Source: Fasciolopsis buskii
Lineage: Eukaryota; Platyhelminthes; Trematoda; Plagiorchiida; Fasciolidae
DNA length: 64,000 bases
Assembly: GCA_008360955.1 (NCBI GenBank)
Contig: LUCM01004325.1
Span: 1 to 64,000, forward strand
Direction of reading: 5' to 3'
Below are positions 14,501-27,268 of the stretch, in pieces. The notes below the pieces were generated by a model. It was given only the letters and a program-made list of their open reading frames with translations. It was not told the DNA's origin and ran no database searches. Position numbers and translations under genes: made by a program. Within the stretch, counting starts at the first letter, position 1. Each line of letters starts with the position of its first letter.

Positions 14501-17500
14501 CAATCATTTAGCCCCATGAGATCAGGTGAATTAATACACAAAGAATTGAGCAGCACAATGTGGAAATCTATCCTTTAATTGAAAACACATGATGAGTATG
14601 AATGGGAATAAAATTTTTAGTTGTGCAGCGAAGAATGTGTTGTTTACTACATTTATAAGTCTTCGTTAAGCGAAATGTGCCCCATATTACTCTTAAAACA
14701 TAAATGGGTTTTTTGTTCATTTATTGTTTCGGGATGGCTATTTTGTATGAATACAATCCATGGGGGAAAAGTTGAACTGTAATCATACTTATTTCTCTTG
14801 CTCTACCAACTCAGCAACGTTCCATATGGTGCGAGGTTACGAAGATGGATTTACTTTCTGCTGGACTTGGATTATCTACAGAATGATGACTGTGCAGAAC
14901 AGCCTTCAACAGAAATATACGTGCAAATCTCTGCATGCTAGGGGCTATGGTGTTTTTGGTTCGAGTTATACCGGAGCAGCATTCGGATGGGTATCATCCA
15001 ACGCTTGCAGCACCTCGTCTGTCACTGCATACCTGTCTAACTTGAAAAGTATATCAGCATCTACGTATAGCTTATGTGGGGAGCAATTTTTGGCTGATGG
15101 ATGAAGTTGATTGTTTCCCATTTTGATAATAAAAATAGAAAAGGATAGCACGAAGAATGACTTCATTCGAAGTAAATCTTTCCATCGATCTACTTTGCCA
15201 ATGATTAGAGAACGGTGAAATTTGAGGCATCTGAAACGTCAGCGTGAAATCCGCGTACCCATCGAAGGTCGAATATAAACAGCAGCAGTGAGGTCTGCCT
15301 TGCTGTACGGCTTAGAAACATAGTCGCTGGGGGCAAATGTATGAAGACTTTAAATTTTTGAATATCGTTGTCCCTGTAGTACCCCCAGAATAGGGCACAA
15401 AGCACTGGTCTAGGATTCAACTTTTAGAACAAACATTGAATCCTAAAGGATTGATGTGGTTGGGACATATTTTAAGCATGATCAAAATACAGCTGTCTCG
15501 TTATACGCCATCCTCTACGGCAGGTAATGGTCGAAAGATAGTTCGATGTGGCAAGTCAAGGACACGACAAAAAGTTATGAACAACCGGCGGATTGGGTCA
15601 TGTGGACCCAGTTACACTGCTGGGTTGGAGCCCACGAGATCCCCTCAAGCGGTGGTTGCAGACAACAACTGGTATTTGTAAGCTAGCACATCTGTAAGTA
15701 GTCGAGTGGACCTGACGATGAGTGGTATTCTCTTTAGCATGCCCAAATGAAACGAAAAGAATGCAGCATAATTTGATTAGCGATAATACGTTGACTGTTG
15801 GTTCTGCACAACGAATCTCGTCGTTAGTTAAACATCATGCGACTCAGATGGGTGAGTTAAAATGTAATACGAAAGTAAAACAAAACCGTTTTCCTGCACG
15901 ATACGATGTATACTCCTGTAAAAAAAAGATTCCAAAAAATAGCGACCACTAACGGGCAACTAAAGCATTCACACTCGCGCCAAACTTCTCGGGTTGCTAT
16001 GAAGCTTTAGGATGTCGGCGAACAAGAATAACTTTGTCTCAGGAGTGCAGTAACACAGAACGATCCTTCGTACAGGACGAACATTCGACATATTATTAGA
16101 CGTAGTACACCACGCTTCAATTTACACTGCCAACGTTCGTCTTGGGCCCATCATCAGTCATGCTTTAAGACATTAGCAACGCACATCCATCAAGTCCCCA
16201 AACCCCACGACAAACGATTTTAGGATTCTTGATTTCTAACCTAACCGATGCAGATTTCAGCTTCAGTGCTGCGTGGCACACCGTCCTAAGGTTATTAAGC
16301 TGGAAAAGGCGGGAGGCTATTGGTCGCGCAACAACCAAATGTGGCGCAAAAAATCTAACTGCAATGAATGGTTTGATTCACAAACGATCCAAGGAATTTA
16401 GCTAACTGGGTTCACTATGAGCAAGTTTTCGCTGAACAGCTAATCACGTTTCGATCAAACTGTGCATAAAAGCCGGTGACAAAATGAAATTTACAAAACG
16501 GTATCTACAAGCAATGTATTACCTTTTGTACATTTAACGGAGGAAGCATATTTTGGAACATGTCAACCACAAGTCGCAGATGAGGTGGAGGGGGTTGTGG
16601 CTGTTTCGATCCTGGTGCATCGGGACACAACGAACCGAAACCGGTCATCGCGAGCAATGGAGGTGTACGAAACTGATTCGAATTGAACACTCGTCGAATT
16701 AAAGTAGTCACATCCCGTTTCAAACTATACTCACACACAGAGAATGTCAGGCTAGGGCCGTGAGGAACACGGACTAGGTGAAGATAAACACCGCCTTTCG
16801 AACTAGGTTTAACAGATGATGCGTCCAAATGAGCTTCCGTATCTAAGACGAGAATGAGATAAGAAGTAAAGGGAAGGATGATGATGCGAAGTATACGGAA
16901 CACCGTTTCCCAATTGGATTTTCAGCTCGATGGGAATAACGTAGCATAAAAACACGCAAGGGCTAACGCACGTTGTTCGGGCCAATCAGTTTGTGAACAA
17001 ACAGTCATTTTTAGTCCAGGTTTAAGAACAATAGCGGTAAAACATGAAACCCCAATAATCAAAAGAACCTCCTAAATTATCAATGACAATCGATAGTGGA
17101 GGTCATTAAATCCCTTTTAAAGAACTGCATTATGGCTTCTATGTTAGGTGCATCCTTGAATTCCGCTTCGTTTCTGCTCGATCGGATTGAATACATCAAA
17201 CTAACCGACGACTACTATTCAATTCCACAATCAATAACCCTTCGGTCAGCAACTTTAGTATTAGCCTGATTGGTGTCACTAACTGAGAAAAGCGCGACAA
17301 TTAACGGAATAATGCTTCGCAATCCGCTAAAACCAAGAACGTATACCCATCGATTCCTTTCAGAGCAGAGAATACATCAAATCTGACCAAAGTGCGGTAA
17401 AGGTATGGTGCTGAGCTAAGTGTTTCATTCGAATTGGGGTCAGTGCATCATTCACAGACTGCCCGCGGATTCGATCTATTTACATGTGCAATTGGGATAA

Positions 17501-20500
17501 GTTACGAAGTTCGTAATACGGGGATGCCAGGGGATATCAATGAAGACGGCAACTCGCTGTGGCCTGGCTTCTGATCTAATGAAACCTTATACCGTTCTAC
17601 GCCAATCCAAGTTTCAGGGTTATGGTTGCCGGCCGCTCTTCGTGTATTAGATCCCAATGGTTATGTGGCATGAGCCTCTCACTACACTACTTATGCGTGA
17701 GGCGCCATAAAACAGTCAAACACAGGATTGATAAAGAACGCAACCGACAGACGTAATTCATGAAATGAAATAGAGGAAGAAAAGCAATATATATGTAAGG
17801 AGGAAACGACCATGGTTGGGGTGAAAATTCAATGTGATAAAGGAGAAACAACAATAATACACAGCTGCCAACGTCGCGTATTTCGATACATAAGCAATGG
17901 CCATGTACCATCAACGTGATATATAGCAACCTATAACGATACCGATGGTTTATTCAGGATTATAATAGCCTTGCCTTATGCTTACGCAGCTAGAGAAAAG
18001 AACTAATAATACTTGAATGAAATATTTGAGCTTCCCCGAGGGCGGTTTTGCAGCGTGGTTGATGCAGCATAAGACTAAGCAAGTTTGAATTCCGACAAGC
18101 TGGAAAACTTTTCAAACTTGGATCGTTTCGACAGTTCAGTTCAAGTTTTACAACCAGCACAGTTGCACCAACAAGCCCAGGCTTTGGCTACTACCTTACA
18201 ACACCGTCTACTATAAGGATAAAATGAGAACGAGAACTAGTTAAATCAACTGGACGGTAATGGGGTGAGGAACTACGTAGAGAAAAGACTTCGAATGCAG
18301 AAAAACCAGTGGCTGCGGCAATGGGCCAACCATCACTTGTGGAGATTCCATGGATTCCGAAAGAGAATCTAACTTGATTTATATGAGCCAATTATTCTCC
18401 GGTCAACATGTCTACAGAGCTTTGGTATATCATCGACTGGCCGTCTCGACCCATAGCCTAACCATTACTTGGCTCGGAGAACGGTGTACGCCAGGGCGGC
18501 TGTTGTGTGCGGATGCGCAAAACATGTCCCAATCACCGTAACCTATTCAGATTCAGAGTAAATCCTAGGACCCAATACCTTAGGCCTAAATTCTGAGTTA
18601 CTCGCAGAATCTTCCCACCATATGATACGAACACAACAGTGCTCAAACACCGAAATTCTTCGCACATCTGCTACTGTGTACATTGGGCCTTCGACCAATA
18701 ACCGGATGCCAATGCAACGTCACAGATGCCTCAAATTTCTAAACACCAATCGAGCCTTCCATCCGATATGCGATCACCGGATGAAACGTACCTACCCAAG
18801 TAATTAAAGCTGCCTCCTTCACCCAATTCTCTCCCTTCGAGAAAAGGATTCGGCTTTCGGTATTTTGAATTTCGAAGGTGCAAAGCGATTTCCGAGAACA
18901 ACTATACTGTCGTTTAAGTGCTCTGGAAGTGTTTGCAACTGGTTTGGGTCCTCATGCAGGAACACAACATCGTTCGTATATACCAATTAAGGCAATTTAC
19001 AGTCTGAGTAAAAAGCAATGACATAAGCAGTGGACACGGATTCGCTAATTGGATTACTAAGGTCAAAACAATTCCGGCGAATTCACACTGATTACGTCAG
19101 TCGATAAGCTGAAGAAAAAAGCCGCACGAGAAAGTCCATGACTAATGACGGCCCGAATAAAAAATAATGGACCAGTGAGCTTTGACCACGGGAAATCAAT
19201 AAAAATGATTTATTTTAGTCTTGCAAACAATTCGGCATTCCAATGACGCAATGCACCTAACTCAGCAAGGACTGTTGGGCGTGACTTCGGTAATACACTT
19301 CGCGTTATAAATTCAGCTTCTCAGAGAGTCGTTATGCGCGACTCTAGGCACGTACATTCAGCCAGTATTACAATTCTATGAGTATATCGCACCGCGCCAT
19401 GGACGGAAGGCGTGGTGAACTCATCAGTGACAAACTTAATGTGAAGTTTTCCATTCGACGTACAAACTCGCGAAAACTGAATACGGTTTCAAATGAGTTG
19501 ATTTCCAGATGAATTATACAAAGTGTGCCTCAACCTTACCGGTCGGATTATGAGCATCTGTTGAACGGTTCAACAAAGAGGTATTTCACCACTCCTTGTC
19601 ACATATTGCTGGTTCTGCAAAATACGAATTCAAAGACAGGCGCCAGGTCAATACGCGCCACCACATTTACACATGTTGCAAACACAGCAATAGGCACCCT
19701 AAACCAGTCGTACCTCAACCCGACTAAAATGATTTACCGACCATTCCAATTATTCATTTAAAGCACCCTTTATGAAATACTCTATGGAGTGTTATGGAAG
19801 GGGCGTGCTTCTTAGCCACTAGGACGTATTACATGAAGAGAGGGGAACTCGGAACCATGACTGTGAAAATTGGAGTGCCATAGAACCACGTAAGATATCC
19901 CTTCAGGTCAGGTGTGGTAACGAGCCCGACGATAACGAGTTGCCGTCTACCACCAAAGTGACGGCAAGATCTGACCAGTTTGGTGACAGACTCTTAATCC
20001 ACTTGACCACTACTGGCATACAGCTACTATTATTAGTGTTGTCCGTTTGTGACATTTTCACTCTATGGGTAGTTCGATCTGCACTTGTCACGAAACCCAA
20101 AAGGGAACAGTGTCTTGATCACCCAATAAAACAGCATCGACGAGGAAGTTGCTAACTGGCCTATCCACGGTAATGATGTGACTGAGGAATTATATCACGC
20201 ATGCGAAGTTTCAAGTTCAGGCCAAATGCACAATAAACAAATCATTACTGAGAGCGATCAAACTAGGATCTGAGCTATATTCAGCTCATTAAATTTTTTG
20301 AACTGCATTGCGCACATTATTGAATGTGACTTTTGATTTGGTGTGAATTATCAAGCATTAGACGTGCTATGTCGAATATCCTGTTCCGAGTGTCGGTTCA
20401 TTTACCGCAGTTTGAGAACAACATCATGGAGCCTTGGCAATGAACAACAACTGCGGAATTCGGGGCATTACAATCAATTTGAATCGAACAAAAAACACTA

Positions 20501-21050
20501 TCACTGCTAGGGGCACGAGAACAACGGACAATCTTTTCGTCAACTCGGTTAGGATCAATAAGGGATCGAGACAATCAATTATAATGGTAAATGGTGACAA
20601 ACCGAATGGATTGTTTTTTGTTCCAAGTTTTCTAATGGTTTCCAAAACACCACCAACAAGAAAAGTTTGTACACATTTACCTGAGCCGCGATCTCCTTCC
20701 GGATCAGTTTTGCTTTCTTTGCGTTCACTTTTTTTAACCAACTGCCGCTGTCGTTTCTTTTCTCGTTTATCCGCATGTGGATGGGTTAGATACAGTAAAT
20801 GTGTGACATGTAGTGGACCGGCAATGGCAATAAAATCTTTCAAGACGTTTCGTTTGTGCGTTTTCAGTCGAGATGCGGTGTACGGTTCGAAAATCTCTCG
20901 CAAATCAAGCGACAATTGTTTGACCAGGTTACCAACCCCCGGACGAGTGAAAATGAAACTGTGTGGATCCTTTGAATAGGTTCGTTCTTCTCGAGCAATT
21001 GCAGCTGCACGAGCTTTTCGGACGGACTTGGGACGTCTGTGACCGGCCAT
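8013..21050 (-). CDS. PPAN: PPAN/SSF1 homologue (Peter Pan, Brix-domain ribosome biogenesis factor), 5 exons
   Basis: Coding exons on the minus strand are 21050-20681, 16842-16523, 14092-13752, 12213-11982 and 8552-8013. All introns are GT-AG and the phases match, giving 1803 nt (600 residues plus TAA). The product belongs to the Ssf1/Ssf2/Peter Pan family, nucleolar proteins needed for 27S pre-rRNA processing and 60S subunit assembly. Seen in the sequence: a basic N-terminus starting MAGHRRPKSVRKARA, the first Brix half (HSFIFTRPGVGNLVKQL, about residues 32-48), the second half (GVYLHLVRVPHGPSLTF in exon 2), the family motif RLTEIGPRLTLKLIK at the exon 4 end continuing into IEEGLNTGIVLYHRW in exon 5, then an alanine/arginine-rich stretch likely to form a helix and a lysine-rich tail. 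At 600 residues it is longer than the usual roughly 450-475; the extra length is mostly in the region before the GPR motif and in the C-terminus. The stop is followed by a second TAA, and an AATAAA overlaps it. Confidence 0.95.
8553..11981 (-). other. PPAN intron 4
   Basis: A GT-AG intron of 3.4 kb. Apart from a SINE-like repeat at 11280-11500, nothing in it is recognised. Confidence 0.85.
11280..11500 (-). repeat. SINE-like dispersed repeat with B-box-like motif
   Basis: On the minus strand GGTTCGAATCCC (an RNA polymerase III B-box consensus) occurs at about 11457-11446, with a TGGTCACATGG A-box-like stretch about 40 bp upstream. Diverged relatives lie at 19780-20000, 32020-32260 and 45660-45790, sharing the GGAAGGGCGTGCC-like left part and/or the CTATCACTAAGGTAATCGGC-like right part. 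Confidence 0.5.
11982..12213 (-). CDS. PPAN: PPAN exon 4 (residues 344-421)
   Basis: The acceptor is ACACAG. The exon encodes an acidic segment (DAMSDMEEVDLPETQ), then a basic one, and ends in the Brix-family motif RLTEIGPRLTLKLIK. The donor is AAG/GTTAGT at phase 0. Confidence 0.93.
12470..12745 (-). mobile_element. RTE-associated repeat fragment
   Basis: It matches the reverse complement of 51050-51270 and the sequence at 53791-53920, sharing GCGAACAGCCGAATCAG, a GGGTTTGTGG stretch, and a GCATGGTCCGATTCGACGTA-like end. It sits inside PPAN intron 3. Confidence 0.65.
13752..14092 (-). CDS. PPAN: PPAN exon 3 (residues 231-344)
   Basis: The acceptor is TCCCAG. The exon opens with LKLSTVRRILLI, which continues the Brix strand begun by NVQK in exon 2. 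Conserved YIRHYHIRTENRTISRALCR follows, then a low-complexity Gly/Pro-rich stretch and LAKYTCIEDFLT. The donor is GTAAGC at phase 2, completing a Lys codon with exon 4. Confidence 0.93.
14093..16522 (-). other. PPAN intron 2
   Basis: A 2.4-kb GT-AG intron that carries a plus-strand RTE fragment. The open frame at 14760-15104 in it has no recognisable domain. Confidence 0.85.
15200..15690 (+). mobile_element. RTE reverse transcriptase C-terminal fragment
   Basis: Translation in shifting frames gives HLRRQRDIRVPIEGRI, then AAVRSALLYGLET, then LMWLGHILSM, the typical RTE/SR2 C-terminal order. It lies antisense to PPAN and has internal stops. Confidence 0.75.
16523..16842 (-). CDS. PPAN: PPAN exon 2 (residues 124-230)
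   Basis: The acceptor is a pyrimidine-rich tract ending TTAG. Two bases complete the split Asp, followed by TEAHLDASSVK. It encodes the second Brix half, including GVYLHLVRVPHGPSLTFSV, PPLLAMTGF and MFQNMLPPLNVQK. The donor is AAG/GTAATA at phase 0. Confidence 0.93.
16843..20680 (-). other. PPAN intron 1
   Basis: A 3.8-kb GT-AG intron. Apart from a SINE-like repeat at 19780-20000, no feature is recognised. Open frames at 18350-18807 are vaguely reminiscent of retroelement sequence but were not assigned. Confidence 0.85.
19780..20000 (-). repeat. SINE-like dispersed repeat, second copy
   Basis: It shares GGAAGGGGCGTGC, TTGGAGTGCCATA and CTACCACCAAAGTGACGGC-like stretches, in the same order, with the copies at 11280 and 45660. 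The B-box part is eroded. Confidence 0.45.
20681..21050 (-). CDS. PPAN: PPAN exon 1 (residues 1-123)
   Basis: It starts at the ATG of MAGHRRPKSV, the conserved family start. It encodes the basic leader and the first half of the Brix domain, through LKDFIAIAGPLHVTHLLYLT. The donor after CAG reads GTAAAT, and one base is left over (phase 1), completing an Asp codon with exon 2. The large plus-strand open frame over this exon is an antisense shadow. Confidence 0.95.
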
Positions 21051-21594
21051 ATGGCTTAAACCGACAAAACAGAGAAAACATCAGTGTTCGGCGAAGTCGA
21101 ACAATGATATAGGGGAAATAGGCATTGCATTGCCGATGAAAGTTCGGAGCAGAACTCTCGGCAATTTCATTCTAGTACTCAAATGGGAAGCACGCATACG
21201 GCGAGACTGGAAACGACGAACTTTGCGTGAATATGAGAAGCCCTTAATCATAATGACGTAAAATCCTAGGTGTCATATATAGAGGTTTCGTAGATCAGTT
21301 GAGAAGCTATTTTACCGGTTACATCAAGCAATTTGATTCGGCTGTCGATTTATTTAACGTATCCACATAGCAGGGTATCGGTTGGACCGTCTGTTGTCAA
21401 CCGCCGTTCAAACAACAGAAGCTAAGCTAGCCAACTTTTGATTTGTCCACTATCTGCTTCGGACCGCTATGTTACACGATTTTCGACGTCTGTATGAGTT
21501 GTTCGAGTAAGCCCGAATAAGATAGTGATTAGCACGAATGTGACTGAACAAATGAGACACGCGGTGGATGCCGATGATTCTTAACAAATATGAA

Positions 21595-22200
21595 ATTGTT
21601 ATCATCATCATCCTCATCGTCTAGCAAGGCAAGCCTCATCGACCGCTGCCTTTCCCCCAGTTACATATTTCAACAAAAAAGAGTGAATATCTAAGGAGAA
21701 CAGGGGGTGGACCTACACAGGTGGAAAGAGATAAAACGCTGCTGTAGCCAACAAACGGAACACAATCTAACCGTATGAGCACATTCTTTCAATCATTCTG
21801 ATTCAATAGAAAATGGCAACACGATCGCCACTGTTTGCGATTCACTGTCATATCCTTTAGTGTACCCAGCCAACTAGTTGACGGCTCTTTCGGACCCCAA
21901 CCACGAAGATGTGAGACATCTACTTCACCTAAGTTCGCTGTACATTTTCTCATCCCACGTTACCACGTCATCTGTTGATCTCCACATGGCTTCTTCCATT
22001 CCTTGCGAGGAACCCAGTGCATCCACAGTTCCTTAGTGGATTTGAGTGTTGGTAAACACATGAATGAATAAATAAAGCATGCAATATTGAAGTGCTGAAG
22101 ACTGAATAGCGCACATCGGTCTTTTCTCATATTCATCCGAAGATCGGGTAAGATTTGGGTTACCGGATCTATACTACCTAGCATAGACCGATGATCCAGA
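21595..22200 (-). mobile_element. RTE 3'-end fragment with TGA-type microsatellite tail
   Basis: The minus strand encodes VPRKEWKKPCGDQQMTW, then degraded C-terminal sequence (SCLTSSWLG-like), then a non-coding tail ending in a short ATG/TGA-type repeat (ATCATCATCATCC on the plus strand near 21602). RTE elements typically end in such tails. Confidence 0.75.
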
Positions 22201-25200
22201 CATCGTCAAAACCTTTCAATTCAATGGCTCGGAAGCAACTCATATATACACTCCGTCCCGACTTATTCATTCACCACACTCAGTGAGCATAACCAGCTAA
22301 ACTACCCACATCCAATCTCTGTTTGAAATTGTGACGATAAGCACGAACTCTCTGATCGTCGACACTCTTCATGTACTGTATGCCTCATTAATTCTGTTAT
22401 ACTCACAAGGTTATTTACTTTCAGTTTCCACTAACCCTCTTGTATAAATATGATCCATGGATATCGCGGATCAAAGACAACGATGGGATCCGATTGCAGA
22501 TCGAACTCGTTTTGCTTTCAGTGACGATCATAGATGGAGTAGGTGCCCATCTTTCTCGACGGCATCAATCCTCAATTTCAGCAGACCATCAAGATTGTAG
22601 CATCATTCCGAAGAAGAAAAATCAACGGAGAGTTTAGCTTTAAGGAGACGCACCATATGTCCAGACTGCAGATGTCGACGGAGTTGGCAGATAAACAGTT
22701 GCTGTTTTACTGGTATGAATGTAGAGCATTAAAAGCCCCACTTCGGTTGCAATTCTGATCTATCATGAAGCTTGTAGGAATGATATTTTCGCCTCTGGAC
22801 GAGATTACTTTGGTAGAGTATTAAAAGGCATTTGGATTTATAATTAAAGAAGCGTGAAACTCACTGGGTAAACTGCCCAACGTACCAGGCTATCTTTGTA
22901 TCCCGTTATACTCATGTGAGCTGTCCAGAAAGCAGCCGGCATCTAATTGATAAAGAACGGCGATACTTTCGTCACCCCTAAGCAAACTATATGTATTGAA
23001 CCCTTGTTTCCGATTCCAGACGGGCTATGTGCACGAGTACCATGAATCACCGGTTGGCTACCCAAGAGGGAATATGGTTTGAAAACCACTGAACACAATC
23101 TTCAGGTTTACGTCTCCTATTTCTTAGCATTTATGTATTGGACAGGCATGACCAAAAGAGGTAAATAAATTTACAACGAGAAATTCAACTATAAGGGGAA
23201 ATTCCTAGCGGGACGTACGGATTGTATATTTACAGCCTACATTTTGAATGTATGTGGGTACTAAGACTAATCATACTCAATGCGTTCTCAGCACGGCTGG
23301 GAACAGCTATAGTGGTGATTGATCGTCTGAATAGGTGCAGGCTACACGACGATGATATCCTGATTATACTGTTATTCCTGTGAGCTTTGTTCCAATACGT
23401 GCCATTTTCGAGACCAAACAACGATCCCTTGCTCAGCACATGAAGTTCGGTGTGAAAACAGTGCTTCCGAGATGGTTGAATGTGCCCTATATAAATTCAT
23501 CCATTTCGTAACTACTCAAACTAAATGAAATACAGTGTATCAACAGGACACATGTTGTCGCACAAAAATCGTTCATTTATTCGATTCTACGTGTGACTCC
23601 ACGGAGCTGAAGCATGAATCGGTGATCAAATTCCGGGTGACCGCTGGACTGGTAGATCGAGCTAGACTGAGTAACGGCGGGCCAGCGTGGTCGTTTTTCG
23701 CAAGTCTGAGCCCCAGCTGAAATTCAGGACAGAGCTGCATGCCAACAAACGCAGTCCAGGGCTGCGGATAAGGGAACGATCAGCATTTCGGTGATAAGTC
23801 GTGAATAGAATGGGTAGACGTCCGTCAAATAAGCAACGTTAATGTCGAGGACGTGATGCGTTTCCGCCTGGAAAGCGTGACGACTGTAGCCCCCATCAAA
23901 GAAGCCCACTGCCCCTTGTGGTGTTCAGCGGACCGGATGAGGCTTTCTCAGAAAATGCGCATGAACCGATATACTAGCGACTAGCTGGCTTGGAACAACT
24001 CTGCTATCTTGAAAATCCCGCAAAGCTAGTGGTGCGCCTTCTGATAAACAGATTTACTCTGCATTAGGCGACTGAGTAGTAGAACAGTCCATAGAGGAAC
24101 CCTGGACGTCGGCGGACAATGGATGATATGAAAAAGTCTGGAAGAGCTGACATGCAGTCAATTTCACACTTTTTACTTCCGATTCCCCTCACATTGTTTC
24201 CATTTTTTTATCCGCGGTTCCGGCGGCACAAAATCTGCACACAAGTTAGTGCAATAATCTATATATAACAGTGCGCTTGTGAAACGGTGTGCCCGAAGGG
24301 CGGAAGAAATCTACCGTAAGTCTCAACCACAGCGAAAGAAACCCTGAAAAGACAGGGATATATAAATATACTGAACTAAATTTCTTCGAATGGCGGAGCG
24401 GATCCTAGGGGAGCGTCAGCAACTGCCTTGCAACTCGTAGTTGATTGTGACAAAGCTAAAGGTGCACTCTCGAAATGGGCCGAATGAATCCGAGGCCACT
24501 TCACCTGCCAAACAACTACGAAAGTTCATGAGTATATACGAAACTGGCTTATTCTCTACAAGCAGCCAGTTGAAGCAGCATGCACATGAAGATTATCATG
24601 AATTAGTAAATAAACCGGTAAAACGAAACGTCACGATAACGAAAAAAATGACTATCGTCGTTCACGGCAAAAATATACCCGTAAACATTTGCCTACTTAA
24701 ATAATTCGCGGTAACCGTTATTGATACAAATAATTGGGTCAACTATGAGGCAACAGACGCAGCAGACCAACAAGAACACTCATGAAAGCAGAACTCAGGC
24801 GAATTGCGAACGATTTTTCTATATTGTATGATCAGAAAGGAAGGACAAAAGTTGGGATCGAAACATCGGTTCCCGCTGACTGCCTTTCAGCGGTAGTACC
24901 GTTCAAACACGGAACGGTTAAGAGCAAAACAAAGAATGACGCAGTCAACTAACCAGTGACGCTGCAAAACGAAATGCTCACTAGCCTGAATACACCAAAC
25001 TGCAAATAAATAAAGGACGGAGGAAATAACCTCGAGACAATGTCGCAGAGGTGTTGTTTATGTAAGTACGAGTGAACGAAAAGGGCGTAAACACCAACAA
25101 TAATTTGCGGATCCGAGATGGAATGAAGTTCATCAGTGGTCATCAGCGGGTACTCCCATTTCGGCGAATACCTAGGAGTGCACGATGAGAGACCGCGTGA

Positions 25201-27041
25201 ATCGAACAGATAAAAGTCGAAAGTCTATGGGAAAGACTTGTACTTTCAATTAACACCATGCATAGATAACAAGGCACTTCAACTGTTCCGGTATAGACTT
25301 CACGATGTTCATTAGTTCTAACAATCTTGAAGGTTTGTTTTTTTGCTCAAGAATGAGCATGATCCAAATGTACCTGCATGTCGGTGCGTAGGCAGACCTG
25401 GAATGTAGACAGATGCTAACTGGTCAGAACATTAGACATCAGATATCGGAGAAACGCATCACTTAACAAACATGATAACACGGGGCCAAAGCTGCATACG
25501 AAAACTCAGTGATAAGGACAGATATGTTAAAATTTCGAATAGGCTCACTTCATTAGCTACTGGATGATGAGGGACTTGGGAGATGATTATTCCGCTCATC
25601 TTTTAAACTGTGTCGTCCTTGGACCGCTCACATCGAGTCAGTGATATCATACTGCACCAGTTCTCAATTATAAGTCTCCCCGATCAGATTAGTGCCATCC
25701 TACCAGCATCAGTGTCACAAACTCAGTGGCAACTGATAAAGCGTCGAACAGCTTAGTCCACGCGAAAGCTGGCATTCCTTTGTAGTTAGGTGAGCCTGGT
25801 TTTCTTCTACTATTGGGCAAAGAATTCAGTGTAGTAGACGAACTTATTAGGTCCAGAACCAAACTGTAATCAAGCACACGAGACACGTTAAAAGTCGTCA
25901 CTTTTCTAGGGAGTTTAACTTGAATAGATGGTCCAGTGCATGAAGCGTTCTCTAGGAAGAATGCATGTATGTCAAGACCCTATGCGTTAAATAAACGAAC
26001 TAAAGGAAGTGAAGTGAAGTTCACGATAGTTATTTTCAACGGTCGCACAGTTTCCTGAATACCACAATTTGGTAGTTTACATTATCTGGTTGGTATCGTA
26101 TGATAGCGGCAATCGATTATCCGTTCAATTGGTATTAACGGAAAACAGACGCATTTGAGGTTGGAGAATTCAGTCCATTGAAGCAAAAGAAGCAGAACTC
26201 TAACTCCGTCATAAACAAAACAATAATAAAGTCTGTCACCGATTTGATCTGAAAATGAATCACTTCTGATCCAGTGTCCCAAGGAAAGTGGAAAGGACAC
26301 CAGGCGCTTCGCCAAACTTCTAAGGTTGACAAGCAATTGATTATATGAACAGATCAAATGCAATGTACTGTATTACTGCTTTTTCCAACGTCCGGTTCGC
26401 CGTTTACTGCGGTAAACATTGTCCAGATGAAAGTGCGGACAGAAATGTTGTCGAAAGCGATTAGGGAGGGGGCGATTGACTCAGCCGCACAAATCAGTTA
26501 GGAGAAACTGCCTAAGGGAACGGTAATGATTACATGAAAAATAAGCTGGGATAGATAAAAGAAGCCCTATTCACAAGACAACAAAATGTCTTGGGACAGG
26601 AGACACCGTTAAAGCCGTCAGCACAGCCAGAGAGAGGTTCAAAAAAGCGAATTTAGGGATTGCCAATAGACGATCGAAATTGAACTCGAATGCTCAGCTC
26701 GAAGGAACGTGAATTTCTGTAAGGAGACCTTCAGTGAAGGAAAACGCGAACGGCTGTATATCGCGCTCGAACATCAGCTGTTCCTTTGCTTCAATGAACA
26801 CATGTGTCGTGCCTTGTTTTCTAAACCATCCAAGTGAGAATATTCCGACGACCATTTGGTGATAAAAACAGGTTGTACGTTATGCGAATTTGAGATTTTC
26901 CAACAGTCGACCGAATATCACCAGCATTATACGATAGAAAAAAAAGTTGGCAGCTTATGATTTTAAAATTCAAGACCCATGGAGACATATGTAATCCAAG
27001 AAGACCAAGTCGGTCAGAATATGATGTGAAACCGAACGTAC
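22201..27041. other. ZNF598 3' region: last exon expected here, not located
   Basis: It contains short open frames without domains. One at 23909-23724 minus (RHAFQAETHHVLDINVAYLT) reads like real protein but is unassigned. A dispersed repeat lies at 23930-24180. The terminal ZNF598 exon and its poly(A) site should be here; no candidate could be defended by eye. Confidence 0.5.
23930..24180 (+). repeat. Dispersed repeat family X, copy 1
   Basis: It shares GCATGAACCGAT, GGAACAACTCTGC and GCGCAAAGCTGGAG-like stretches in the same order with 29250-29620 and 36480-36800. No coding potential is recognised; the copies are about 60-70% alike by eye. Confidence 0.55.
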
Positions 27042-27268
27042 CTGACCACATGCACGACAACACTGGACTAAACTGAGAACTGATTTGGCCCATGATGGTG
27101 GCTTGCTGACCGGTTCCCGTGCACCACGACCGCCAAGATTAGGCGGTAGTAACTCCTGCGGTAATTTTGGAGCACCCTGACCTTGAAGCACACGCAACAG
27201 GGCACGCTGCAATCCAACATCTGGTAGCAATGCCAGCATTGGGGCAATCCACAATGGTGGCTTTGGAA
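27042..27268 (-). CDS. ZNF598: ZNF598 exon 10 (conserved C-terminal region)
   Basis: The acceptor is AATCACAG with two bases completing a Val codon. It encodes PKPPLWIAPMLALLPD, then LQRALLRVLQGQ and LVQCCRACGQ, matching the LLPD...C..C pattern near the end of the family. The donor is CAG/GTACGT at phase 0. A terminal exon must follow. Confidence 0.88.

Noticed and set aside
14760..15104. 114-codon plus-strand frame
   Set aside because: No domain, inside a PPAN intron, and the composition is not protein-like enough to call.
20434..20979. 181-codon plus-strand open frame
   Set aside because: It is the exact antisense of PPAN exon 1, whose minus-strand reading is strongly conserved.
24441..24704. 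87-codon plus-strand frame with His-rich part (LKQHAHEDYHE)
   Set aside because: Considered as a zinc-finger end of ZNF598, but it is on the opposite strand and lacks the Cys pairs.
26640..26830. Minus-strand frame VFIEAKEQLMFERDIQPFAF considered as the last ZNF598 exon
   Set aside because: The phase does not fit the exon 10 donor, and the phase-0 reading stops after ten codons without family motifs.
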